Assembly: GCA_937897615.1 (NCBI GenBank)
Contig: CALCNO010000197.1
Coordinates: forward strand, 1-11,733
DNA from: an uncultured Anaerolineaceae bacterium
GTDB taxonomy: Bacteria; Chloroflexota; Anaerolineae; Anaerolineales; Anaerolineaceae
Length of the DNA: 11,733 nucleotides
Direction of reading: 5' to 3'
Both the position numbers and the translations under genes were made by a program. The stretch's first letter is position 1. Each line of letters starts with the position of its first letter. Positions 1 through 5,679 of this stretch are shown here, in pieces. The notes under the pieces are model-generated. The model worked only from the letters and a program-made list of their open reading frames with translations. It searched no databases and was not told the DNA's origin.

Positions 1-42
1 ATCCTTTGCAACATTGTAAAGTAATTCCCAAAAAGAAGTCGC

Positions 43-48
43 TATACT
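43..48 (+). promoter_or_regulatory. Candidate -10 box (TATACT) of the roadblock/MglA operon
   Basis: TATACT matches the sigma-70 -10 consensus in five of six positions. Transcription would start near 55 and leave a leader of about 130 nt containing the inverted repeat at 66-92. No good -35 hexamer is visible at the right distance, so this is tentative. Confidence 0.3.
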
Positions 49-65
49 TTTAATATCGATTTTGT

Positions 66-92
66 ATCGCAATTCTTCGATTATTTTGCGAT
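66..92. repeat. Inverted repeat in the operon leader, possible operator
   Basis: ATCGCAA (66-72) is the exact reverse complement of TTGCGAT (86-92), with 13 bases between. As DNA this could be a dyad bound by a regulator. As RNA it would be a weak 7-bp hairpin in the leader. No T-run follows, so it is not a terminator. An exact repeat this short can arise by chance. Confidence 0.3.
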
Positions 93-185
93 CAAACAGC
101 ACACACAAAAGGAAAATTACCCTTTACAAATTCTTGCCAGTGCCGGTTTCACCGCGCTGGCAGAAGTTTCCATTAAAAGGCGCAT

Positions 186-701
186 ATGACAAAGGACGGA
201 ATCCGCTTACGCTGTGGAAAATCAATTAGTGTCGATCAGGAAACCCTCATCGACAAAGTGCTTTCCAACCTGATTGCGGCACAAACAGAGATCAAACTGG
301 CCATGGCGCTGGATACCGGCGGCCAGGTGATTTCATTCAAAGGAGAACGCTCTTCAATCGATTTGGTCGGTTTGGGTGCATTGGTAGCAGCGGATCTGGC
401 GGCCAGCCAGGAGATCGCCAAAATGGCCGATGTGTACCAGGAGAACCAGGTCATCATCCGCCAGGGCTCCAAGATGAACACCATCATCCATGAGGTAGGA
501 CGAGAGATAATCCTCATGGCGATGGTCTCCTCTTCCGTACCGCTGGGCTGGTTCAATTACCTTGTGCGCCAGGCAGCCCGGCAAATAGATGGAATCCTCC
601 AAATGAGCCTGCACAAGGCAGAAGATATTGTAGTGCTTTCCTCCCCGAACTCGCTGGTAGATGATTTTAGCGCCGCCCTGGACGACATCTGGAAGGGCTG
701 A
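186..701 (+). CDS. Roadblock/LC7-domain protein (MglB-like)
   Basis: This 171-residue protein fits the roadblock/LC7 fold. An N-terminal helix (about residues 17-33, VDQETLIDKVLSNL) is followed by a beta strand with LAMALDTGGQVISF. Next comes a helix around GALVAADLAASQEIAKM, and then strands containing NQVIIRQGS and IILMAMVSSSVPLGW. Roadblock proteins such as MglB act in the cytoplasm as homodimers that bind and regulate small Ras-like GTPases. The next gene is such a GTPase, which makes a partner role likely. The start is supported by AAAAGG five bases upstream. The stop lies 5 nt before the GTPase start and the two genes are probably cotranslated. Whether this one is the GTPase-activating MglB equivalent or another type of partner cannot be told from sequence alone. 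Confidence 0.85.
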   Translation: MTKDGIRLRCGKSISVDQETLIDKVLSNLIAAQTEIKLAMALDTGGQVISFKGERSSIDLVGLGALVAADLAASQEIAKMADVYQENQVIIRQGSKMNTIIHEVGREIILMAMVSSSVPLGWFNYLVRQAARQIDGILQMSLHKAEDIVVLSSPNSLVDDFSAALDDIWKG

Positions 702-706
702 TCGGC

Positions 707-1291
707 ATGATGATCAACTGGCATTCGCGTGAACTGCGACTTAAGATTGTGTACTACGGCCCGGCAATGAGCGGCAAAACCACCAATCTTGAGCAAATCC
801 ATGCCAGGATCGATCCTCAGCACAAGAGCAACCTGGTTTCGGTAAAAACCAGCGAGGAGCGCACTCTTTACTTTGACTTTATGCAGTTTGAGTTGGGCAA
901 AATCTGCGGCCTCACCCCCAACATCCAGCTATACACCGTGCCCGGCCAGGAATACTACCAGGCCAGCCGGCGGCTGGTACTGCGCGGTGCCGACGGGATT
1001 GTGTTCGTGGCTGATTCTGATGCACTGCGCGTCAACGACAATGTGGAATCCTGGCACGATATGCAGCATTACCTTGACGAACTCAACCCACAGCCGGGAA
1101 AGACTCCCATCGTTGTACAATATAACAAACGCGATTTGTTGAATGCCCTTGCTCCTGAACAGTTGCGCTCTACTCTGGGTTCCACTAAAATTAAGGGATT
1201 CGAGGCAATTGCCATCAAAGGGATTGGCGTTTTCGATACCCTGAAAGCCATCATCAATCAGGTAGTTTTGCAAGTACAGACGAGCATGTAA
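707..1291 (+). CDS. mglA: MglA-type Ras-like small GTPase
   Basis: The 194-residue protein matches the bacterial MglA family over its full length. It opens with the family-typical SREL...KIVYYGP. The P-loop is GPAMSGKTT at 18-26. TSEERTLYFDF at 48-58 covers switch 1, with R52 where MglA has its intrinsic arginine finger (R53 in Myxococcus). Switch 2 is TVPGQ at 77-81, with catalytic-type Q81 and no canonical DxxG aspartate, as is usual in MglA. VFVADS is at 99-104 and NKRD (guanine specificity) at 140-143. GVFDTLKA near the C-terminus is also typical. MglA is a cytoplasmic, membrane-associated GTP switch that sets cell polarity and motility in Myxococcus and Thermus. The neighbouring roadblock genes are candidate regulators. 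GGAAGGG at 691-697 is the ribosome binding site. Two adjacent ATGs (707 and 710) are equally possible starts. All key residues are present, so an active GTPase is expected. Confidence 0.93.
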   Translation: MMINWHSRELRLKIVYYGPAMSGKTTNLEQIHARIDPQHKSNLVSVKTSEERTLYFDFMQFELGKICGLTPNIQLYTVPGQEYYQASRRLVLRGADGIVFVADSDALRVNDNVESWHDMQHYLDELNPQPGKTPIVVQYNKRDLLNALAPEQLRSTLGSTKIKGFEAIAIKGIGVFDTLKAIINQVVLQVQTSM

Positions 1292-1302
1292 GGAAGCGCC
1301 CA

Positions 1303-1701
1303 ATGACACTTCTCGAAAAATCCGGCTTTGATATGCTCACCAACGTGCTCTTTGATATGAACAACACGGGCAAGTTCCCGCTTTCCATCCTGACCGACAA
1401 AGACGGGCTGCCCATTGTCTCAGCAGCCAACGATGGAGCTGTGCCCGAAAAGCAAGCGGCGGTGATCGGTTTTGTACGCAAAACCTCTCTGCAAGTGAGC
1501 AAACTGCTGGGCTGGTCCGAACTGGAAGAGATCAGCTATGCCTTCTCCAACGGTTACATTCTGGTGAGCCGACCATTTTATGTAAAAGACAACCAGTTAA
1601 CCCTCGCCACCATTGTGACCGACTCAAAAGTGCAATACCACAGCATCATGTCACAGGCAATTACCGAAATCCAAAAAGCATGGGAATTCTACTGGAAGTG
1701 A
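1303..1701 (+). CDS. Second roadblock/LC7-family protein
   Basis: This 132-residue cytoplasmic protein appears to be a roadblock/LC7 domain almost end to end. The strand SILTDKDGLPIVSA (about 28-41) has the D-x-x-G-x-P/x-I pattern common at the start of these domains. A helix (KQAAVIGFVRKTSLQVSKLL) follows, then strands (ISYAFSNGYILVSRPF and LTLATIVT) and a C-terminal helix (MSQAITEIQKAWEFYW). It lies 11 nt after the GTPase stop, with AGGAAG at 1291-1296 as ribosome binding site, and 4 nt before the next gene, so it belongs to the same operon. It is clearly diverged from the other three roadblock domains here. It could pair with one of them as a heterodimer on the GTPase. That is inferred from context. 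Confidence 0.75.
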   Translation: MTLLEKSGFDMLTNVLFDMNNTGKFPLSILTDKDGLPIVSAANDGAVPEKQAAVIGFVRKTSLQVSKLLGWSELEEISYAFSNGYILVSRPFYVKDNQLTLATIVTDSKVQYHSIMSQAITEIQKAWEFYWK

Positions 1702-1705
1702 GCGT

Positions 1706-2437
1706 ATGGGCATCAACGGGAATTTAAAAGATATTTCTTTCGCTGACCTGGTGCAGATACACTGCATGGATCCGCGCAGTGCCAAAATGACATTGCAGCA
1801 CCAAAACCAGCAAGCAGCCGTGTTTTTTGCCGATGGACAGGTGATCCATGCTGAGATGGGCAAAGATTCTGGCGAAGAAGTCATTTACCAGCTCCTTTCC
1901 TGGGATGAGGGAGCCTTCAACGTGGAAAATGAAATTGAAGTCCCTACCCGGACGATTAACCGCATGTGGTCAGGCCTGCTGCTGGAAGGTGCCAGGCGGC
2001 TTGATGAAGTTGAAACACAACGCAAGAAAGAAGCACAAATGAATGGAGCTACGGAGGAGAATAAAATGTCACAGAAGTTCGATGAAATACTTACCAGTCT
2101 TGCTGGCGAAGTCTCGGGATATGTCGCCAGCGCCCTTGTGGGCATTGATGGTATCAACATCGCTTCACACACCATGGGCGGCATGGATCCCGAAGTGGTC
2201 AGCGCACAGATCACCACGCTCTTCAGGCTGGTCGATGCTTCAGTGGACAAGCTGGGCGCCGGTGTTCTCGAGGATAACCTGCTCTCCACAGAAAAGTCTT
2301 ACATCCTGATGAGGTTCTTACCGGGAAAAGAATACTTTTTGGCAATCGCTGCCAGCCGCAAGGAAGGCAACCTGGGGAACTTGCGCCTGATGAGCAAGAT
2401 GTACACCGAGCAATTATCCAAAGCGATGCCCCATTAA
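1706..2437 (+). CDS. DUF4388 (PATAN-like) + roadblock/LC7 fusion protein
   Basis: The 243-residue protein has two parts. Residues 1 to about 105 resemble DUF4388: it opens GNLKDISFADLVQIHCMD, continues with KMTLQHQNQQAAVFFADGQVIHAEMG, and then EEVIYQLLSWDEGAFNVEN. Such domains often occur in two-component and GTPase signalling proteins. A charged linker (about 98-120, DEVETQRKKEAQ) leads to a roadblock/LC7 domain at 121-243, with VGIDGINIAS, DNLLSTEKSYILMRF and a final LSKAMPH. The roadblock half is paralogous to the next gene. A strong GGAGGAGA and an in-frame ATG (codon 121, position 2066) sit precisely at the domain border, so a free roadblock protein of 123 residues may also be made. The gene starts 4 nt after the previous stop. 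Role: probably an adaptor linking the MglA GTPase to other signalling proteins (inference). Confidence 0.82.
   Translation: MGINGNLKDISFADLVQIHCMDPRSAKMTLQHQNQQAAVFFADGQVIHAEMGKDSGEEVIYQLLSWDEGAFNVENEIEVPTRTINRMWSGLLLEGARRLDEVETQRKKEAQMNGATEENKMSQKFDEILTSLAGEVSGYVASALVGIDGINIASHTMGGMDPEVVSAQITTLFRLVDASVDKLGAGVLEDNLLSTEKSYILMRFLPGKEYFLAIAASRKEGNLGNLRLMSKMYTEQLSKAMPH
2053..2068 (+). promoter_or_regulatory. Internal ribosome binding site and in-frame ATG (codon 121 of the fusion)
   Basis: GGAGGAGA at 2053-2060 is a near-perfect Shine-Dalgarno sequence 5 nt before an ATG at 2066 that is in frame with the gene starting at 1706. The same octamer, GGAGGAGA, precedes the start of the paralogous next gene (2458-2465, ATG 2468). 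The product from 2066 would be exactly the roadblock domain. Confidence 0.6.
2066..2437 (+). CDS. Possible nested roadblock/LC7 protein from internal start
   Basis: This is an alternative 123-residue product in the same frame as the DUF4388-roadblock fusion, starting MSQKFDEILTSLAGE. Three things support it: the strong ribosome binding site directly upstream, the start falling at the domain border, and alignment with the true N-terminus of the paralogous next gene (MTKLEQVIQQFKSE). It would be a stand-alone roadblock subunit sharing its sequence with the fusion. The reading frame runs through the ATG without a stop, so the fusion is intact and both forms may be made. Expression of the short form is an inference. 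Confidence 0.4.
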   Translation: MSQKFDEILTSLAGEVSGYVASALVGIDGINIASHTMGGMDPEVVSAQITTLFRLVDASVDKLGAGVLEDNLLSTEKSYILMRFLPGKEYFLAIAASRKEGNLGNLRLMSKMYTEQLSKAMPH

Positions 2438-2467
2438 GGCGTCATCATTGGCATCCAGGAGGAGATC

Positions 2468-2956
2468 ATGACAAAACTCGAACAGGTAATTCAACAGTTT
2501 AAAAGCGAGATCGGAAGCGACCTTGTTTCCACGGATGTGGTCGGTATGGATGGCATGTCCATTGCCGGTGGGTCGGCAGACCCCAACTTTAGCGCCAGTG
2601 ATGCCGCTGCCCGCTTTGCCGAGATCATGAAGCTGGCCGTCAAGGTAAGCAATAAGATTAGCGCCGGCAAGGTGGATGATAACCTGGTAACCACCAACAA
2701 AAATTACATCATCTCAAGGTTCCTGGGCGACGGCTCCTTTTATTGGGTAGTGGTGGTGACCAGTAATGCTACTCTGGGCACCCTGCGCATGCTAATGAAC
2801 GAGTATGCCCCACAACTCCTCAACGCCATCCCACAGATGGAGAGTGCGCCAACAGTGGAGCAAGTCCTCGATAAACCAATTGACGCCAAGATCGAGCCGG
2901 AACAGGTCAAGCCCTCGCGCGACCGCCAGAACTTCTGGGCTGACCAGAAAAAATAG
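2468..2956 (+). CDS. Roadblock/LC7-domain protein with C-terminal tail
   Basis: The 162-residue cytoplasmic protein has a roadblock/LC7 domain at about 1-122 and a charged, proline-containing tail at about 123-162 (VLDKPIDAKIEPEQVKPSRD) that is probably disordered. It aligns with the roadblock half of the preceding fusion. Both have VG-x-DG-x-x-IA, DNL-x-x-T-x-K-x-YI-x-x-RFL, LG-x-LR-x-x-M-x-x-Y-x-x-QL-x-x-A-x-P, and similar helices between. This suggests a tandem duplication. AGGAGGAG directly before the ATG at 2468 is a strong ribosome binding site. It is the last gene of the MglA operon, with a hairpin about 70 nt after its stop. The tail is unique among the four roadblock domains here and could recruit another partner. 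Confidence 0.82.
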   Translation: MTKLEQVIQQFKSEIGSDLVSTDVVGMDGMSIAGGSADPNFSASDAAARFAEIMKLAVKVSNKISAGKVDDNLVTTNKNYIISRFLGDGSFYWVVVVTSNATLGTLRMLMNEYAPQLLNAIPQMESAPTVEQVLDKPIDAKIEPEQVKPSRDRQNFWADQKK

Positions 2957-3023
2957 CCAGCATAAAACATACACCTCCACCCACCTGCTCCTCCGACAGG
3001 CGCGATGGAGCTTAAGCAGAATG

Positions 3024-3060
3024 GCAAAGATGGAACCGCAGAGACGCGGTTCCATCTTGC
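3024..3060 (+). terminator. Hairpin terminator after the MglA/roadblock operon
   Basis: AAGATGGAACCGC (3027-3039) and GCGGTTCCATCTT (3046-3058) form a perfect 13-bp stem with a 6-nt loop (AGAGAC). GC at each end (3024-3025 and 3059-3060) can extend it past a one-base bulge. It lies between the operon stop (2956) and the prfA promoter. No T-run follows it on either strand, so it is not a textbook intrinsic terminator. It may act with a factor, or protect the 3' end of the mRNA. Confidence 0.6.
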
Positions 3061-3090
3061 GTTCGGGGGCATTCCCGCGGCTTGCTGCGG

Positions 3091-3096
3091 TATAAT
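3091..3096 (+). promoter_or_regulatory. Consensus -10 box (TATAAT) for prfA-prmC-tsaC
   Basis: TATAAT at 3091-3096 is a perfect sigma-70 -10 hexamer. It would start transcription near 3103 and give a leader of about 30 nt before prfA. No good -35 hexamer is found 16-18 bases upstream, and there is no TGn extension. The position just after the operon hairpin supports a real promoter. Confidence 0.6.
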
Positions 3097-3132
3097 GGAC
3101 GCGAAATCGAAAACGACTGAAGCGGGTATACT

Positions 3133-4206
3133 ATGCTTGAAAAACTGCAAGCCATCCAACACAGGTACGAAGAACTTTCTCATCTGATCGAAGAAAATGT
3201 GGAAGACTATCAAAAGGTAGCTGAATTTGCCAAGGAACGGGCAGAGATCGAAGAGGTATACCAGAAGTCTATCCATTACCAGAAGTTGCTCAGCCAACTT
3301 GAACAGGCCAGAGAATTGAGCACCAGCTCCGACGCCGAGTTGAGCGGCTTGGCTAACGCCGAAATTGAAGAGCTGGGACCGCAAATCGAGAAGTTTGAGA
3401 AAGAATTGAAATCCATGTTGGTGCCCAGGGATCCCAGGGATGACCGCAACGTGTTCATCGAAATCCGTGCCGGCGCCGGCGGCGACGAGGCCGGCCTTTT
3501 TGCTGCCGAGTTGATGCGCATGTACATGCACTACGCCGAACAGCGCAAGTGGACGGTTGAGGTAATCAGTTCCAACGAGACCGGCATTGGCGGCTACAAA
3601 GAAGTGATCTTTATGGTCAAAGGTAAGGGCGCTTATTCGCGCTTTAAGTTTGAATCCGGTGTGCACCGCGTTCAGCGCATCCCTGCCACCGAGTCCTCCG
3701 GGCGCATTCACACTTCCACAGTTACCGTGGCGGTAATGGCAGAAATGGAAGAGGTGGATATCCAAATCCCGGAATCGGACATCGATGTGGATGTGTTCCG
3801 CTCCTCCGGCGCCGGCGGGCAAAACGTGCAAAAGAACTCTACCGCCATCCGCATCACTCACAAGCCCACCGGCATTGTTGTGGCCTGCCAGGATGAGCGT
3901 TCGCAGCTGCAAAACCGCCTGCGCGCCATGAGCATCCTGCGCTCCCGATTGTATGAGCTAGAGATGGAAAAGGTGCAGTCCGAGCGAGAAGAAGCGCGCC
4001 GTTCCCAGATCGGCTCCGGTGACCGCTCCGAGAAAATCCGTACCTACAATTTCCCGCAGAGCCGCGTCACCGACCATCGCATCAATGCATCCTCGTATAA
4101 CATCGCGGGTGTGATGGGTGGAGACATTGACCAGTTCATTGACGAACTGGCCTTGCGCGATGAGGCTGACCGCCTGGCCGCCACCCCCGGCGATGACGAA
4201 GACTAG
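3133..4206 (+). CDS. prfA: Peptide chain release factor 1 (RF1)
   Basis: The 357-residue length is normal for bacterial RF1. The protein recognises UAA and UAG in the ribosomal A site and triggers release of the finished peptide. An N-terminal coiled domain (about 1-100) is followed by RAGAGGDEAGLF at about 113-124. HRVQRIPATESSGRIHTST carries the RF1-specific anticodon tripeptide PAT at 184-186, where RF2 has SPF. SSGAGGQNVQKN contains the catalytic GGQ at 228-230. QDERSQLQNR and NFPQSRVTDHR follow. The start is the first ATG of the domain, 30-odd bases after a consensus -10 box. The preceding GAAGCGGG is only a modest ribosome binding site. The 3' end overlaps prmC by 14 nt, whose product methylates the GGQ glutamine. 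A long antisense open frame over this gene is a shadow. Confidence 0.97.
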   Translation: MLEKLQAIQHRYEELSHLIEENVEDYQKVAEFAKERAEIEEVYQKSIHYQKLLSQLEQARELSTSSDAELSGLANAEIEELGPQIEKFEKELKSMLVPRDPRDDRNVFIEIRAGAGGDEAGLFAAELMRMYMHYAEQRKWTVEVISSNETGIGGYKEVIFMVKGKGAYSRFKFESGVHRVQRIPATESSGRIHTSTVTVAVMAEMEEVDIQIPESDIDVDVFRSSGAGGQNVQKNSTAIRITHKPTGIVVACQDERSQLQNRLRAMSILRSRLYELEMEKVQSEREEARRSQIGSGDRSEKIRTYNFPQSRVTDHRINASSYNIAGVMGGDIDQFIDELALRDEADRLAATPGDDED

Positions 4207-5038
4207 CTTGCAGGAGTGGATCAGCCAAACCAGGCAGCAACTCGCACCTGTGCGGGAGTTTGCCGCGCTTGAAACCTATGCGCTGGCTGCGCTGGTGTTA
4301 CACCAGCCGCGCGAATGGCTCATCACCCACGGCGACACTCCCCTCAGCGACGAACAACTCCAACAGCTTGAGCAAAAAATCGGGCAGCTCAAAAGCGGCA
4401 TCCCTTTGCCATACCTCACCGGAAAGCAGGCCTTTTACGGCCTGGACTTTATCGTAACGCCGGATGTACTCATCCCCAGGCCGGAGACAGAACTGCTGGT
4501 GGAGGAGGCCATCGCCTGGCTGGAGGCTCGCCCCGATGCACGCACTATGATTGATGTGGGCACGGGTTCCGGCATCATCCCCATCGCCCTGGCCGACCAT
4601 ATCCCCGATCTAACCGCCACAGCGCTTGACCTCTCTGGGGCCGCGCTGGCAGTAGCCGAAGAAAACATCCGCAGGTTTTCTCTACTGGAGCGCATCACAA
4701 CCTTGCAGGACGACCTGCTCGGTGAAACAGCCCTGCAGGCTCATTTGATCACCGCCAACCTGCCTTACATCCCCAGTGCGCGCCTGCAAGCCCTTGAGGT
4801 CACCGCACACGAACCCCGGCTGGCATTGGACGGCGGAGCAGATGGTTTTTCGCTCATCCGCAGGCTGCTGGCGCAACTCCCCGCCCACCTCCTGCAGGGT
4901 GGATTGGCCCTGCTGGAGATTGATTGTACTCATGCTGCAATTGCCATTACAGAAGCCACGAAAGTACTGACTTCTGCTAAAATAAGCGTGTTAAATGATC
5001 TGGCAGGTTTGCCCCGCGTACTCAAAATTCAAACCTGA
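4193..5038 (+). CDS. prmC: Peptide chain release factor N5-glutamine methyltransferase
   Basis: The enzyme uses S-adenosylmethionine to methylate the glutamine of the GGQ motif in release factors. An N-terminal helical domain (LQEWISQTRQQL...) precedes the Rossmann methyltransferase part. PYLTGKQAFYGLDF and LIPRPETELLVEEA are family signatures. The SAM loop is DVGTGSG at 121-127. The catalytic motif, normally NPPY, reads NLPY at 189-192. EPRLALDGGADG follows. The frame is open from an earlier ATG at 4118, but residues from there overlap prfA by 88 nt and look nothing like PrmC (SSLTNWPCAM...). The ATG at 4193 gives 281 residues, the usual size, and a 14-nt overlap with prfA, as is common for coupled genes. 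The ribosome binding site at 4193 is poor, which suggests translational coupling. Confidence 0.93.
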   Translation: MTKTSLQEWISQTRQQLAPVREFAALETYALAALVLHQPREWLITHGDTPLSDEQLQQLEQKIGQLKSGIPLPYLTGKQAFYGLDFIVTPDVLIPRPETELLVEEAIAWLEARPDARTMIDVGTGSGIIPIALADHIPDLTATALDLSGAALAVAEENIRRFSLLERITTLQDDLLGETALQAHLITANLPYIPSARLQALEVTAHEPRLALDGGADGFSLIRRLLAQLPAHLLQGGLALLEIDCTHAAIAITEATKVLTSAKISVLNDLAGLPRVLKIQT

Positions 5039-5053
5039 TCATTTGGAGGGTTT

Positions 5054-5674
5054 ATGCTAACCTTGATCCTGCCCGCAGAAAAGCCAGCCGCAATCGAATC
5101 CGCCGTAACCCTGTTGAAAGAAGGGGAGATCATTGCCTTCCCAACCGACACGGTTTATGGCCTGGCAAGCGATGCTTTTCATGCGCCGGGGATCATCAAA
5201 CTCTTCGAGGCCAAAGGGCGAGAATCCAATAAGGCCATCTCCATCCTCATTGGCACCAATGACCAGGTTAAGCTGATCACCAATCACATGACCCGCATGG
5301 CCAAAAAACTCACCGAGCGGTTTTGGCCCGGCGGCCTAACGGTGATCGTACCGCGTAAGGACACCCTGCCAGAATTGATCTCAACTACAAAAAACGTGGG
5401 CATCCGCATGCCGGACCACCCCGTTGCACTCGAACTGCTGCGCACCTTTGGTCCGCTGGCAACCACTTCTGCCAACCTCTCTGGCGGCAGCAATCCACAA
5501 TCAGCAATTGATGTGTTTGACCAGTTGAACGGCAGGATTCCGCTTATCCTCAACGGCGGCGTTTGCCCCGGCGGCATCCCCTCCACCGTGGTGGATTGCA
5601 CCGGCGAAAAGCCAATCATCCTGCGCTACGGCGCCATCTCCGAAGAACAGATCATGGCGGTCTTCGAGGAATAA
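5054..5674 (+). CDS. tsaC: L-threonylcarbamoyladenylate synthase (TsaC/YwlC/Sua5 family)
   Basis: The enzyme makes threonylcarbamoyl-AMP from threonine, bicarbonate and ATP, the first step of the t6A modification at position 37 of ANN-decoding tRNAs. The 206 residues cover only the YrdC domain, without the C-terminal Sua5 domain. Visible motifs are IIAFPTDTVYGLASDA at 26-41, K54 and R56 in KGRESNKAISI, RFWPGGLTVIVP at 89-100, VGIRMPDHP at 115-123, TTSANLSGG with SAN at 139-141, and STVVDCTG near the end. The first motif and SAN are the usual nucleotide- and substrate-binding parts of the family. TTGGAGGG at 5043-5050 is a strong ribosome binding site. It follows prmC by 15 nt; prfA-prmC-ywlC is a well-known conserved order. 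The stop is 5 nt from that of the convergent cydC. Confidence 0.94.
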   Translation: MLTLILPAEKPAAIESAVTLLKEGEIIAFPTDTVYGLASDAFHAPGIIKLFEAKGRESNKAISILIGTNDQVKLITNHMTRMAKKLTERFWPGGLTVIVPRKDTLPELISTTKNVGIRMPDHPVALELLRTFGPLATTSANLSGGSNPQSAIDVFDQLNGRIPLILNGGVCPGGIPSTVVDCTGEKPIILRYGAISEEQIMAVFEE

Positions 5675-5679
5675 CTCCT

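Larger units (their letters stand above)
1..185. other. Leader region upstream of the roadblock/MglA operon
   Basis: The first 120 bases are AT-rich and unlike the coding sequence around them. No gene with a start codon was found. TATACT at 43-48 is a plausible -10 box for the operon on the right, but no convincing -35 box lies 16-18 bases upstream of it. An inverted repeat (ATCGCAA at 66-72, TTGCGAT at 86-92) lies between that box and the first gene. The frame ending in TGA at 187-189 is open from 25 but has no ATG, GTG or TTG, so it is not called as a gene. Confidence 0.4.

Noticed and set aside
130..138. EF-hand or dockerin-like calcium loop in the secreted protein (residue numbers of that protein)
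   Set aside because: FDNNGKVTD lacks the regularly spaced acidic residues of a true EF-hand loop, so no calcium binding is claimed.
25..189. Possible C-terminal tail or pseudogene upstream of the first roadblock gene
   Set aside because: There is no start codon in the 54 open codons, the first part is AT-rich, and an open run of this length is expected by chance fairly often. Kept only as a low-interest observation.
2740..3912. Long 390-codon open frame on the minus strand across the roadblock/prfA junction
   Set aside because: It runs antisense to prfA and the last roadblock gene, has a biased H/G/A/L-rich composition typical of antisense frames, crosses the hairpin and the prfA promoter, and has no recognisable domain.
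4118..4192. N-terminal extension of PrmC from an earlier ATG
   Set aside because: It would overlap prfA by 88 nt, and the added residues do not resemble PrmC. The ATG at 4193 gives the normal length.
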